Source of the DNA: Bacteroidota bacterium
Lineage (GTDB): Bacteria; Bacteroidota; Bacteroidia; Flavobacteriales_F; PHOS-HE28
Assembly (NCBI GenBank): GCA_014584605.1
Contig: JACTMO010000079.1
Coordinates: forward strand, 49,704 to 113,703
Length of the DNA: 64,000 nucleotides
Reading direction: 5' to 3'
Positions 50,273-59,042 of this stretch are shown here, in pieces (the first letter of the stretch is position 1; every line of letters starts with the position of its first letter). A program made the position numbers and the translations under genes. Below the pieces are notes generated by a model, which was given only the letters and a program-made list of their open reading frames with translations, was not told the DNA's origin and ran no database searches.

Positions 50273-50981
50273 ACCGCGGACCGTGGCTGCGGACCGCCGC
50301 GCCCTGGACGAGCGGCTCCACCGGCTCTCGCACGACCTGAAGAACCGCATCGGTTCCGTGCTCGAGGCGCTGCGCGGCCTGCGCGAGCCCGCGTCCGGCC
50401 TCACCCCGGACGAACTGCACGACTTCGCCGAGCGCAACCTCTTCCAGGCCATGCACACCCTGGAGCGCACGCTGGACGACCTCGGCGTGGAACGCGGCCC
50501 GGGTGCATTGGCGTTGCGCCCTGTGGACCTGCCCCCCCTGGCCCGTAGCGCCGCCGAACGCTGCAGCACGCGCCTTGCGCGCAAACAGCAGTCCCTGACC
50601 GTGGAACTGCCGGACCGCCTTCCGGTGGAAGGCGACGCCGAGCTGCTGGTGGAACTGGTGCATGCCTTGCTGACCAACGCCTCCAAGTTCTCCCCTGCGG
50701 GATCGGAGGTCCGGATGAAGGCCGTGGTCGCGGACGGTCGTGCGGTGCTTTCCGTGTGCGACCACGGCGTCGGCCTTACCACCGACGACCTTGAACGGGT
50801 GTTCGAGCGCTACGCCTGGCTCAGCGCGCGGCCCACGGCCGGCGAAGGGCAGGCCAGGAGCACCCTGTCCCGCGCCTTCCAATGGGCCCGTGCGCACGGT
50901 GGCCGGTTGGAGGCCCGCAGCGCGGGGCCCGGCACGGGATGCACCTTCATCCTCACCCTGCCGCTCAGGCCGGGCGCGTGA
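50259..50981 (+). CDS. Soluble sensor histidine kinase with a degenerate G2 box
   Basis: A 240-residue kinase without membrane spans or sensor domain. The H-box is RLHRLSHDLKNRIGSVL (His about 25). The ATPase domain has an N-box in VELVHALLTNASKFSP, G1 in VCDHGVGL and F-box VFERY. The G2 region reads GEGQARSTLS instead of the usual GxGLGLS, so ATP-lid function may be altered. It overlaps the upstream receiver gene by 14 bases and, tail to tail, the NYN gene by 17. It probably phosphorylates one or both adjacent receivers. Confidence 0.85.
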   Translation: MSPNEPRTVAADRRALDERLHRLSHDLKNRIGSVLEALRGLREPASGLTPDELHDFAERNLFQAMHTLERTLDDLGVERGPGALALRPVDLPPLARSAAERCSTRLARKQQSLTVELPDRLPVEGDAELLVELVHALLTNASKFSPAGSEVRMKAVVADGRAVLSVCDHGVGLTTDDLERVFERYAWLSARPTAGEGQARSTLSRAFQWARAHGGRLEARSAGPGTGCTFILTLPLRPGA

Positions 50982-51879
50982 TCCGTTTGGCCACCCGCTG
51001 GCCCTTGGCGTTCACCGCCACGTTGAACTCCAGCTCATCGCCTACCGCCAGTTCCGTGAACGGCACGTCCTCCAGGTCGTCCCGCAGGAAGAAGAGGTTG
51101 TTGTCCGGGTAGCGGATGAAGCCGTAACCGCTGTGCAGGCTCATCACGGTGCTCCGATGCCGCTCGTCGTCCACCGGCGCCGCGGCGGCAGCCCCGCCCT
51201 CCTCCATCTCCCGCACCGAGCTGTCGCGCAGCACGAACAGTTCGCGCACCACCGGATCGTCGGTCCGCAACCCCTCGTCGATCAGCTCGTGCATCGGCAT
51301 GGGATAGCTCACCTCGTTCCACAGGTCAGTGCTGGTCTTGGTCACCTGCACTTCGCCGCTCTCGGGGTCGGTGATCTCGTAGTCCCAGCCCAGGAGCATC
51401 GTCTTGCTGCCCAGCGCGTGCAGCTTGCGCACCAGCGGCACGTGGTCGCCGTCGCTTGAGATCAGCACCACCACGTCGTAGCGCTTCAGCATGCACAGCT
51501 CAAAGGTCTCCAGCGCCATCAGCACGTCGATGCCCTTCTCGCGCTTGCGCCCCATCAGGTCCTTCACGGGCAGGTAGTGGGTCCGGACCCCGTTGTACAT
51601 CAGCACCTCGTCGAACACCCGGTCGTAATAGAGCTGGTTGGGTTTCTCGTTGGCATCGCGTGCCGAGAAGCGCCCGCGGAAGAAGTGCGCATCGATGATG
51701 TGGCAGAGGTTGGGGTGGACGCCTTCCCGTTCGCTCACCAAATGGCGGATATAGTCGTGCAGGCCGCCGATATGGATGCGGCGGTGATGGGGGTGCGCGT
51801 AGTTGTAGTAGTTGCTCACATGGGTAAAATAGCCACCGTCATAGAAGACGCCCAGCTTGAGGGCACGTGTACCTGGCAT
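50965..51879 (-). CDS. NYN (PIN-like) domain fused to a cold-shock-like domain
   Basis: A 304-residue protein. Residues about 8-190 form a NYN/LabA-type PIN-like nuclease fold: KLGVFYDGGYFTH (first Asp), HIIDAHFFRG, KGIDVLMALETFELCMLKRYDVVVLISSDGDHVPLV (acidic active-site set) and KTMLLGWD. Residues about 240-304 read as a cold-shock/S1-like OB fold with GYGFIRYPDNNLFFLRDDL and AVGDELEFNV. NYN domains are metal-dependent RNases, and the OB part should bind single-stranded RNA. The start at MPGTRAL is preferred; the frame extends 20 codons further. Confidence 0.83.
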   Translation of the reverse strand: MPGTRALKLGVFYDGGYFTHVSNYYNYAHPHHRRIHIGGLHDYIRHLVSEREGVHPNLCHIIDAHFFRGRFSARDANEKPNQLYYDRVFDEVLMYNGVRTHYLPVKDLMGRKREKGIDVLMALETFELCMLKRYDVVVLISSDGDHVPLVRKLHALGSKTMLLGWDYEITDPESGEVQVTKTSTDLWNEVSYPMPMHELIDEGLRTDDPVVRELFVLRDSSVREMEEGGAAAAAPVDDERHRSTVMSLHSGYGFIRYPDNNLFFLRDDLEDVPFTELAVGDELEFNVAVNAKGQRVAKRITRPA

Positions 51880-51909
51880 GGATATGGGGTTATCGGTTCT
51901 TGCGATCCG

Positions 51910-51917
51910 CAAAGCTA
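51910..51917 (-). promoter_or_regulatory. -7 box TAGCTTTG for the NYN gene (exact)
   Basis: The minus strand reads TAGCTTTG, an exact TAnnTTTG match, 30 bases before the ATG and 21 bases from the divergent plus-strand box. Confidence 0.65.
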
Positions 51918-51938
51918 ACCGGCCCCACCAAGCCCCCA

Positions 51939-51946
51939 TACCTTCG
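51939..51946 (+). promoter_or_regulatory. -7 box TACCTTCG for the DUF4468-like gene
   Basis: TACCTTCG ends seven bases before the ATG, in the 74-base divergent spacer shared with the NYN gene. Confidence 0.55.
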
Positions 51947-51953
51947 CCGAACG

Positions 51954-52496
51954 ATGCGGCCCGTGGTCACCTTCTGCGCGTTGGCACTGGCCGCAGGGCT
52001 GCGTGCGCAGGCCGACAGCGCCCAGGCCCTGCTGTTCAATGCCTCGTACAGCCTGCCGATGAGCGCTTCGCAAGTGCTTGAGCGGGCCGGACAGGCGTGG
52101 GCGCAGAGCTTTGCGCGGGAGCCCGGCGCCCGGCTGAACCCGGCGAACGACCGCCCCGACCAGCTGGAGGGCAGTGCGCACTTCAACTTCCGCTCCAGGG
52201 CGCTCACGGGCCGTGAAGAGACCATGGGCCGGGTGAGCTACCGGGTGCGGATCAGCGCCACCAACGGTGGCTGCGAGGTGACCATCGGGCCCTTCCGGCA
52301 CACCGGGAACCGGGCGGCCTTGCGGGGGGGCACGGACCTGGGCCTGGTCACGGCCGCCGGGCCTCCGCTGCGGCGTCCATCCGGTCTTTCGGGCCGTACC
52401 GCGGCCGCGCTCATGGCCGAGATCCGCCAGCTGGCCCGGCAGAAGGGGGAAAAGCTGCTGGGCAGCTTCGGCGCGCTGCTACGCACCGGGCCCTGA
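51954..52496 (+). CDS. Exported DUF4468-like protein
   Basis: A 180-residue protein with signal peptide MRPVVTFCALALAAGLRAQ. The mature part follows the outline of DUF4468 (TBP-like fold) proteins: SYSLPMSASQVLERAGQAWAQSF, then a basic loop, QLEGSAHFNFRSR, RVSYRVRISATNGGCEVTIGPFRHTG, and a C-terminal amphipathic helix. Function is unknown for the family. The assignment rests on pattern resemblance only. The histidine kinase gene follows 52 bases later on the same strand. Confidence 0.6.
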   Translation: MRPVVTFCALALAAGLRAQADSAQALLFNASYSLPMSASQVLERAGQAWAQSFAREPGARLNPANDRPDQLEGSAHFNFRSRALTGREETMGRVSYRVRISATNGGCEVTIGPFRHTGNRAALRGGTDLGLVTAAGPPLRRPSGLSGRTAAALMAEIRQLARQKGEKLLGSFGALLRTGP

Positions 52497-52548
52497 GCGG
52501 AACCCTGGAGGTCCGTTCCGCGTTCAATCGGGCGCAGATCACCGCGCC

Positions 52549-53856
52549 TTGGACCACCGCTCCCACCGCTTCTGGCCGATCGTCGCCACCGTGCTGGCGG
52601 TCCTCTTCATCTCCTTCGACCTCCACCTGGTGTCGCGTGCCCGCGAGGTGCAGCAGCGCATGGGTGCCGAGGTGGAGCTGCTGAGCGCACTGGGGCAGAT
52701 AGGCCGCGCGGTCAACGAGCTCACCGTGCTGCACCGGGTGGACATGCACACCGGCCACGGTCGGTGGGAGACGCACCTGGGGGCGCTCCGGTCCGAACTG
52801 GACCGCACGGCTTCCCGCTTTGCGCACGAACCGGGCATGGCCGACCTCCCCGCCGCCGTCCACCAGGCCCTGGACCAGGCCGATTCGCTGCATCACCTGG
52901 CCGAGGTACAGGCGGTCAGCCTGCGCGAGGAACGCACCGCCCTGGCCATCCTGCAGCTGGTGGCCCAGCGCGCCTCCAAGGCCATCGATCGCACCGCACG
53001 CACCGTCCACGAGCAAGGGCTCAGCGTCCACTCCAGCCAGCTGAGCCGGCGCTGGGACGAAGCCCAGGTGCTCATGTTCCTGTCCTGCCTCATGGCCGTG
53101 GTGTTCGCCCTGCTGGTGGGCATGAACCGACGCCTGCTCATGGACAGCCGCCTGCGCGGCGACCAGCTCGCCACGGCCAAGCAGCGCCTGGAGCAGACCA
53201 ACCGTGAGCTGCGCGAGACCATGCTCAGCAAGGAGGAGAAGGAGGTGATGATCAAAGAGATCCACCACCGGGTGAAGAACAACCTGCAGATCGTGCGGAG
53301 CCTCATCCGCTTCCAGCTGGACCAGGTGCAGGACGAACGCGTGCAGGAGCTGTTCAACGAGTGCATCAACCGCGTGGGGGCCATGGCCCTGGTGCACGAA
53401 CAGACCTACCTGAGCAAGGACCTGGCCAACATCCCGGTGGGCACCTACCTGGACAACCTGGTGCGCGACCTGGTGGGTGCGTACAACATCCGCATGAAGC
53501 TGCACCGCGATGTGGACATCCAGGTGAAGACCCTCGGGGTGGACACGCTGATCCCCCTCGGCCTGTTGATCAACGAGATCATCAGCAACAGCTTCAAGTA
53601 CGCCTTCCCCGACCGTGCGGAGGGCACCATCCTCGTCCATCTGTCGGGTTCGGAGAGCGAGGGGCTGCACCTGTTGATCGGCGACGACGGCGTGGGCCTG
53701 CGGAGCCGCGAGGGTTTCCACCGCCCCAACAGCCTGGGCATGGAGCTGATCCACACGCTGGCCACGCAACTGGATGCCGACATCCGCTTGCTCGACGGGC
53801 CGGGCACGCGGTACGAGCTGATCGGCCACAAGCTGCAGCAGCGCAAGGTGGCCTGA
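52549..53856 (+). CDS. Membrane sensor histidine kinase, HisKA_2 type, TTG start
   Basis: A 435-residue kinase. TM1 is at about 8-25 (FWPIVATVLAVLFISFDLHLV), followed by a helical periplasmic sensor at about 26-175 and TM2 at about 180-200 (VLMFLSCLMAVVFALLVGM). A coiled linker leads to the HisKA_2 box EIHHRVKNNLQIVRSLIRFQ (His about 243), and the ATPase domain has LLINEIISNSFKYAF and IGDDGVGL. No in-frame ATG or GTG precedes TM1, so TTG at 52549 is the only start that keeps the first span. Its receiver is not adjacent; the two single receivers 3 kb upstream are candidates. Confidence 0.85.
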   Translation: MDHRSHRFWPIVATVLAVLFISFDLHLVSRAREVQQRMGAEVELLSALGQIGRAVNELTVLHRVDMHTGHGRWETHLGALRSELDRTASRFAHEPGMADLPAAVHQALDQADSLHHLAEVQAVSLREERTALAILQLVAQRASKAIDRTARTVHEQGLSVHSSQLSRRWDEAQVLMFLSCLMAVVFALLVGMNRRLLMDSRLRGDQLATAKQRLEQTNRELRETMLSKEEKEVMIKEIHHRVKNNLQIVRSLIRFQLDQVQDERVQELFNECINRVGAMALVHEQTYLSKDLANIPVGTYLDNLVRDLVGAYNIRMKLHRDVDIQVKTLGVDTLIPLGLLINEIISNSFKYAFPDRAEGTILVHLSGSESEGLHLLIGDDGVGLRSREGFHRPNSLGMELIHTLATQLDADIRLLDGPGTRYELIGHKLQQRKVA

Positions 53857-54024
53857 GCCCCGCTATTCCCGCATCACCCTGGCCCGCAGACCCGTCCGCG
53901 GCACCACGCACAGGTGGCCCCGCGCGAGGTCAGGACGATCAGAAGAACAAGGGTTTTGATGCGCATCGGTACCGGCTTTGTACCGAAAGCCACCCACACG
54001 GGGCCCAGGGTGATCGCATCCGGC

Positions 54025-54032
54025 TACTTTCG
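54025..54032 (+). promoter_or_regulatory. -7 box TACTTTCG for the prolyl oligopeptidase gene
   Basis: TACTTTCG lies 17 bases before the ATG. The 193-base gap before the gene holds nothing else I can identify. Confidence 0.55.
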
Positions 54033-54049
54033 CCGTTCCGGAACAGGCC

Positions 54050-56194
54050 ATGAAACACCATCTGCTCCCCACCCTTCTGCTGCTGGTCGCCTGCGGCACC
54101 CCCGACGCACCCACCGTGGAGAAGCTCACCTACCCCGAGACCCGCAAGGACAGCACCGTCGGCGACAGCCTGCACGGGAGCTGGATCGCCGACCCTTACC
54201 GCTGGCTGGAGAACGACACCAGCGCCGGGACCGCCGCATGGGTGAAGGCCCAGAACGCCGTCACCAACGGCTTCCTGGCCAAGATCCCCTTCCGCGACAG
54301 CCTCGCCAAGCGCTACGAGGAGCTCTACAACTTCCCCAAGGTGGGCGGACCCATGCGGGTGGGTGAACTGTACTTCGTGTGGAAGAACAGCGGCCTGCAG
54401 AACCAGAGCGTGATCCACGTGCGCAAGGGCCTCGATGGCGAGGACAAGGTGTTCATCGACCCCAACGCACAGGACCCCGCCGGCACCACCACCTACAGCC
54501 CCATCGGCACCAGCCACGACGACCGCTACATGGCCGTGGGCGTGCAGAAGGCCGGCAGTGACTGGCAGGAGATCATGGTGTACGACCTCCGCACCCTGCA
54601 GCCCACCACCGACCTGTTGAAGTGGAGCAAGTTCAGCGGGGCCGCGTGGTACAAGGACGGCTTCTTCTACAGCCGCTACCCCACCCCGGCCAGGGGCACC
54701 GAACTGAGCGCCGCCAGCAAGTTCCAGAAGGTGTACTACCACAAGCTGGGCGACCCGCAGGACAAGGACGTGCTGGTGTGGGAAAACACGCAGAACGGCG
54801 ACCTCTACGTGGGTGCGGGCGTCACCGAGGGTGAGGAGTTCGCCACCCTGTACGTGAGCACCGGCACCGACGGCTTCGAGCAGTACTACCACGACCTGCG
54901 CACGGGTGGCATCCCCACGACGGCCACCAAGTGGGTGCCGTTGCAGACCGGCTTCGAGCACAAGACCAGCATCATCGACTTCGTGCCCGCCACCGGCAGG
55001 TTCCTGGTGATGACCGAGGTGGACGCGCCGAACTACCGCCTGGTGGAGGTGGACCCGAAGAACCCCGCCCAGGAGCACTGGAAGGACATCATCCCCCAGG
55101 CCCCGGAACTGCTGCAGAGCGTGAACACCGGCGGGGGCCTGCTCTTCGCCGAATACCTGAAGGACGCCACCAGCCGCTTCTACCGCATGAAGCTCGACGG
55201 CACCGACAAACAGGAGATCGCCCTGCCCGACATCGGCAGCGCGGGCGGCTTTGGCGGCAAGCGCAACGACACGTTCGGCTTCTACAGCTTCACCAGCTTC
55301 ACCGACCCGGGCAGCATCTACAAGTACGACTACGCCACCGGCAGGAGCGAGGTGTGGTTCCGCCCGGAATTGAAGTTCGACCCGAGCGCCTTCGTCACCG
55401 AGCAGGTGTTCTACACCAGCAAGGACGGCACCAGGGTGCCCATGTTCATCGTGCACAGGAAGAGCGTGGAGAAGAACGGCAAGAACCCCACCTTGCTCTA
55501 TGCCTACGGCGGGTTCAACATCAGCCTCACCCCCAGCTTCAGCATCAGCCGCATGCTGCTGCTGGAACAGGGCGGTGTGTTCGCCCTGGCCAACCTGCGC
55601 GGTGGTGGCGAGTACGGCGAGGAATGGCACAAGGCCGGCATGAAGGAGAAGAAGCAGAACGTGTTCGATGACTTCATCGCTGCGGCGGAATACCTGATCA
55701 AGGAGAAGTGGACGGACACCCCGCACCTGGGGATCAACGGCGGCAGCAACGGCGGCCTGCTGGTGGGCGCCGTGATGACGCAACGCCCCGACCTGTTCGG
55801 TGTGTGCTTCCCCGAGGTGGGCGTGCTGGACATGCTGCGCTTCCAGAAGTTCACCGCCGGCTTCGGCTGGACACCCGAGTACGGCAATGCCGAGAACAGC
55901 GCCGAGGAGTTCGCCTACCTGAAGGCGTACAGCCCCCTGCACAATGTGAAGCCCGCGAAATACCCGGCCACCATGGTGATGACCGCCGACCACGACGACC
56001 GGGTGGTGCCCGCGCACAGCTTCAAGTTCATCAGTACGCTACAACCTGCCCAGCAGGGCGATGCGCCGGTGCTTATCCGCGTGGAGACCCAGGCCGGGCA
56101 CGGTGCAGGGAAGCCCACCAGCAAGATCATCGCCGAGCAGGCCGACAAGTACGCGTTCTTCTTCCACAACGTGGGTGTGACGCCGAAGTTCTGA
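54050..56194 (+). CDS. Prolyl oligopeptidase family (S9A) lipoprotein
   Basis: A 714-residue peptidase. The signal ends in a lipobox (LLLLVACG, Cys about 15). A seven-bladed propeller covers about 75-430, and the alpha/beta-hydrolase domain holds the catalytic Ser566 (GGSNGGLL), Asp in TADHDDRV (about 649-650) and His684 (QAGHGAG). The N-terminal DPYRWLEND is typical of S9A enzymes that cut after proline in short peptides. The lipid anchor places it in the periplasm or on the surface, where it would trim peptides for uptake. It is convergent with the cyclase gene, 20 bases apart. Confidence 0.94.
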   Translation: MKHHLLPTLLLLVACGTPDAPTVEKLTYPETRKDSTVGDSLHGSWIADPYRWLENDTSAGTAAWVKAQNAVTNGFLAKIPFRDSLAKRYEELYNFPKVGGPMRVGELYFVWKNSGLQNQSVIHVRKGLDGEDKVFIDPNAQDPAGTTTYSPIGTSHDDRYMAVGVQKAGSDWQEIMVYDLRTLQPTTDLLKWSKFSGAAWYKDGFFYSRYPTPARGTELSAASKFQKVYYHKLGDPQDKDVLVWENTQNGDLYVGAGVTEGEEFATLYVSTGTDGFEQYYHDLRTGGIPTTATKWVPLQTGFEHKTSIIDFVPATGRFLVMTEVDAPNYRLVEVDPKNPAQEHWKDIIPQAPELLQSVNTGGGLLFAEYLKDATSRFYRMKLDGTDKQEIALPDIGSAGGFGGKRNDTFGFYSFTSFTDPGSIYKYDYATGRSEVWFRPELKFDPSAFVTEQVFYTSKDGTRVPMFIVHRKSVEKNGKNPTLLYAYGGFNISLTPSFSISRMLLLEQGGVFALANLRGGGEYGEEWHKAGMKEKKQNVFDDFIAAAEYLIKEKWTDTPHLGINGGSNGGLLVGAVMTQRPDLFGVCFPEVGVLDMLRFQKFTAGFGWTPEYGNAENSAEEFAYLKAYSPLHNVKPAKYPATMVMTADHDDRVVPAHSFKFISTLQPAQQGDAPVLIRVETQAGHGAGKPTSKIIAEQADKYAFFFHNVGVTPKF

Positions 56195-56214
56195 TCCAGG
56201 GCCGGCCGAAGACC

Positions 56215-57708
56215 TCAGGTCAGCGTGGCATCCCGGACCTCTTCGGAACCGGGGTGGGCGGCCTGATCCGCCGGAGAGGTCTGCAGGGCGCGACGCACGT
56301 AGTACATCTGCAGCGCCCCCTTGCCCTTGACCTCGACCAGCCCGCGCGGCGTGAAGGTGAATCCGGGGCAGTCCTTGATCTCCTCATAGGTCGCCGCACT
56401 GATGTTCACCTCACCGGCGATCCCCGCGTTCTCCAGGCGGGCCGCCGTGTTGACCGTATCCCCCCAGATATCGTACTGGAACTTGCTGTCGCCCACGATG
56501 CCCGCCACCACCTGGCCGGTATGGATGCCGACCCGCATGGCGAAAATGGGCTTCGGCTGGCTGTTCTGCGAGGCCGCGCGCCGGCTCAGCCACTCCTGCA
56601 TCTCCAGGGCCGCGAGCACCGTATCGCGTGCACTGTGGGCCCGCGGGCCGGGAAGACCCCCGGCGCACATGTAGGCATCGCCGATCGTCTTGATCTTCTC
56701 GATGCGGTGCTTGGCGACGATGCCGTCGAAGGCCCGAAAGCAGGTATCGACCTCCTGCACCAGTTCCCGGGCGCTGAGCCGCTCACAGAGGCTCGTGAAG
56801 CCCAGGAAGTCGGTGAAGAGCACCGATACGCCCTCCACGCTCCTGGCCTCGGCCCGGCCATGCGTCTTGAGCTCCTCGGCCACGGTACCCGGCAGGATGT
56901 TGAGCAGCAGCTTGTCGCTGCGGTCGCGTTCCAGGCGGATGAGCCGTTGCGAACGGTTGGTGTGCCGCAGACGGCTCCAGAGGCCGCCCGCCAGGATCAG
57001 CAGCCCTATCCCGCCGAACAGGAAGACCCTCTTCTGGTCCCGTTCATGGCTCACACGCCGCTCGCTGGTCAGCTCGGCCTGGTGGCGCTCCTCGATCCTC
57101 ACGAGGCTGTCCATCAACAGCTGCTGGTTGAAGCGGTAGGTGAGCTCGATGCGCGTGAGGTCCTTGGCCCGTTCCTCGCCCCGGATGCTGTCGCGGACGG
57201 CGACATGCGCCAGATGCGCCCACAAGGCCCGGGGCGCATTGCCTTGTGACCGATACGCTTGATAAAGGCAGTTATAGCATTTCTCCTGCATGGGCAGGTC
57301 GCCGAACGCAAGGGCAAGGTTGAGTGCTTCCTTGCAGGCGATGAGCGCATCCGCAGCACGCCCGACGTGCAACAGCGCCATACCACGCTCGCCGATGGCC
57401 GTGCACCGGGCATTGCCCGACCGTTCACGCTCGGTGAACAGTTCCAGGGCCACGTCCAGATAGTGGAGTGCACTGTCCGAGAGCCCCAGCTTGTCGAAGC
57501 AGGCCCCCAGGTTGGAATAGCAGATCGGCAACCACTCCTGCTGCCCGGCGCGCAGACGCATGGCCAGGTGGCGCCGGTGGTGGACCAGGGCGCTATCGAG
57601 CTGTCCCATCTCCTCCAGCACACAGCCCAGGTTGCCGATCACGGTGGCCAGACCGGAGGGTTCGCCGATGCGCTGACGGATCGCCAGGCAACGCGTGTAA
57701 TATTCCAT
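56215..57708 (-). CDS. Downstream frame of the split gene: TPRs, TM and class III adenylate cyclase
   Basis: The longer surviving frame, 497 residues from the first ATG. TPR units lie at 1-180, a membrane span at about 229-245 (VFLFGGIGLLILAGGLW), a coiled linker, and a cyclase homology domain from about 270 (LLLNILPGTVAEELKTHGRAEARSVEGVSVLFTDFLGFTSLCE). Metal Asp residues are in LFTDF and IGDAYM. The Lys in EKIKTIGD and Asp in YDIWGDTVNTAARLE specify ATP, so cAMP should be the product. Without the upstream frame it lacks a signal peptide and the first TPRs. Confidence 0.75.
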   Translation of the reverse strand: MEYYTRCLAIRQRIGEPSGLATVIGNLGCVLEEMGQLDSALVHHRRHLAMRLRAGQQEWLPICYSNLGACFDKLGLSDSALHYLDVALELFTERERSGNARCTAIGERGMALLHVGRAADALIACKEALNLALAFGDLPMQEKCYNCLYQAYRSQGNAPRALWAHLAHVAVRDSIRGEERAKDLTRIELTYRFNQQLLMDSLVRIEERHQAELTSERRVSHERDQKRVFLFGGIGLLILAGGLWSRLRHTNRSQRLIRLERDRSDKLLLNILPGTVAEELKTHGRAEARSVEGVSVLFTDFLGFTSLCERLSARELVQEVDTCFRAFDGIVAKHRIEKIKTIGDAYMCAGGLPGPRAHSARDTVLAALEMQEWLSRRAASQNSQPKPIFAMRVGIHTGQVVAGIVGDSKFQYDIWGDTVNTAARLENAGIAGEVNISAATYEEIKDCPGFTFTPRGLVEVKGKGALQMYYVRRALQTSPADQAAHPGSEEVRDATLT

Positions 57709-58094
57709 CGCACGCGCATAGCCCTTGTCGTAGTAATGGATCGAGCCGATGGCATTGTAGGCCTCCGCCAGCCCGCCTCGTTCCCCGCCGCCCGGAACGC
57801 ATTCATGGCCCGTTGCAGATCATGGAGGGAGCTGGTGAGCTCGGAGCGCATCATCCGCACCCTTCCGCGGCACAACATCACCTCACCGATCAGCGAACTG
57901 TCCTTCGTCGCCTCGGCGAGCGCGAGGCCCTCCTCCGCATACCGCATCGCCCGGGCGGTCGAACCAGCGGAGATGGCCGTGTCGCAACTATCCAGACAAG
58001 CCCTTAGGCGCGCGCGGTCCGGTGGAAGCACCTGTGCCTCGACCGATAGCCAGGCAAGCCCCCCAACCAGAACCGATAACAGCCGCTTTGCCAT
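56215..58094 (-). pseudogene. TPR-adenylate cyclase gene with a one-base frameshift
   Basis: Two frames together make one class III cyclase of the common Bacteroidota layout: signal peptide (MAKRLLSVLVGGLAWLSVEAQ), TPR array, one membrane span and cyclase. The upstream frame (57639-58094) follows TPR sequence to AMNAFRAAGNEAG and then turns to nonsense. The downstream frame picks up exactly there with GLAEAYNAIGSIHYYDKGYARAMEYY. One base is missing near 57772-57777 (GCGGGCTGG on the minus strand). The restored protein would be 626 residues. It may be a real mutation, a phase-variable site or an assembly error. Confidence 0.8.
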
Positions 58095-58107
58095 GCCTGT
58101 TCAGGAT

Positions 58108-58115
58108 GAAAGATA
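58108..58115 (-). promoter_or_regulatory. -7 box TATCTTTC for the cyclase gene
   Basis: The minus strand reads TATCTTTC, one mismatch from TAnnTTTG, 13 bases before the ATG at 58094. This supports 58094 as the original start of the split gene. Confidence 0.5.
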
Positions 58116-58258
58116 CATAGCATCCCTCGATCCCTGGGCATCATGCCGATACAGGAACTCGGAAATGGGGGCGGTGGCTTCGCGCCATGCGCGGATGCAA
58201 ATCGGAAATTGCGGTCAACGCCGGCGCACGCGCCCCTTGCAGATCGGAAAGAATGGCA

Positions 58259-58266
58259 TACCTTCC
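58259..58266 (+). promoter_or_regulatory. -7-like box TACCTTCC for the 58287 gene
   Basis: TACCTTCC lies 20 bases before the ATG, in the 192-base divergent gap next to the cyclase gene. Confidence 0.4.
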
Positions 58267-58286
58267 CATGGCCAAACACTACGTCC

Positions 58287-58928
58287 ATGAAAACCGCTGA
58301 TCTCAAGTTCACAGCCCCCTGGTTGATCGGGTCGCTGATCGTCGGAGGGTTGATGGGCGCCGCGCTCCACTCCATGAGCGACGATCCTCCCCCGGTCGAA
58401 CCGCCCAAGGTGACCTTCACCTCCTGCTTCAGTAGGGATGACCTGGGCAACATGGCGGCCGCGCGTACCTACGGCGTTCGGTTCTACATTTCCCAGGACG
58501 CGTCCAGGCGGTTGGTCGCACTCGGCTGCGGGATCAATGACACCGGTGGTCACGTCGTGGATGCGACCGGCAAGCTCCAGTTCAGGCAATTCAGGTCCGT
58601 GCTCGGAAGAGGAACGGAGATGAACCTGCTGGAGGAAAGTGATGCGAAAAGCGCCGTGCTTGCCGCCAAGTCCGATACCAGGGAGCCGTGGTCGGTCGAT
58701 GTGGACAGTACCGCGATCAAGTCGCTGCTGGGCGTGACCGACGCCAACGGCATCGGCCTGATGGAACGGCGGACCACGGGCCACGACTGGACCTTCGTGT
58801 TCACCCCGGTGAAGCTGGAAGCGGACGTCGCCCACCCGGTGGGGACCGATAGCGACATCCTGGTCGGTTCCATGCCATGCCCGATGACCTGTCCGAAGGA
58901 CCCGAGCCTATACCTGCATCGGCATTGA
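58287..58928 (+). CDS. Hypothetical protein with one N-terminal membrane span
   Basis: I recognise no family. The 213-residue protein has a hydrophobic segment at about 9-28 (APWLIGSLIVGGLMGAALHSM), then a Pro-rich link (DDPPPVEPPKV) and a soluble domain of about 170 residues with mixed strands and helices. Cysteines lie at about 46, 72 and near the C-terminus (MPCPMTCPKDP). The topology suggests a periplasmic domain tethered to the inner membrane. GC content is slightly lower than in the neighbours. It stands alone between the cyclase and GNAT genes. Confidence 0.62.
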   Translation: MKTADLKFTAPWLIGSLIVGGLMGAALHSMSDDPPPVEPPKVTFTSCFSRDDLGNMAAARTYGVRFYISQDASRRLVALGCGINDTGGHVVDATGKLQFRQFRSVLGRGTEMNLLEESDAKSAVLAAKSDTREPWSVDVDSTAIKSLLGVTDANGIGLMERRTTGHDWTFVFTPVKLEADVAHPVGTDSDILVGSMPCPMTCPKDPSLYLHRH

Positions 58929-59042
58929 CCGCAGCCGGGCAGGTCGCTGAACGTCCCTTCCTACCGCGCGGCCGGACTAATATCCCTGCGGCGTCCGCGA
59001 GGATACGGTGGGGACGCAAACAACCCTGCCGATCCATACAAG

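Noticed and set aside
53857..54049. Short frames in the gap before the prolyl oligopeptidase gene
   Set aside because: Translations are Arg/Pro/His-rich and cross the promoter box for the peptidase gene; no conserved pattern is seen.
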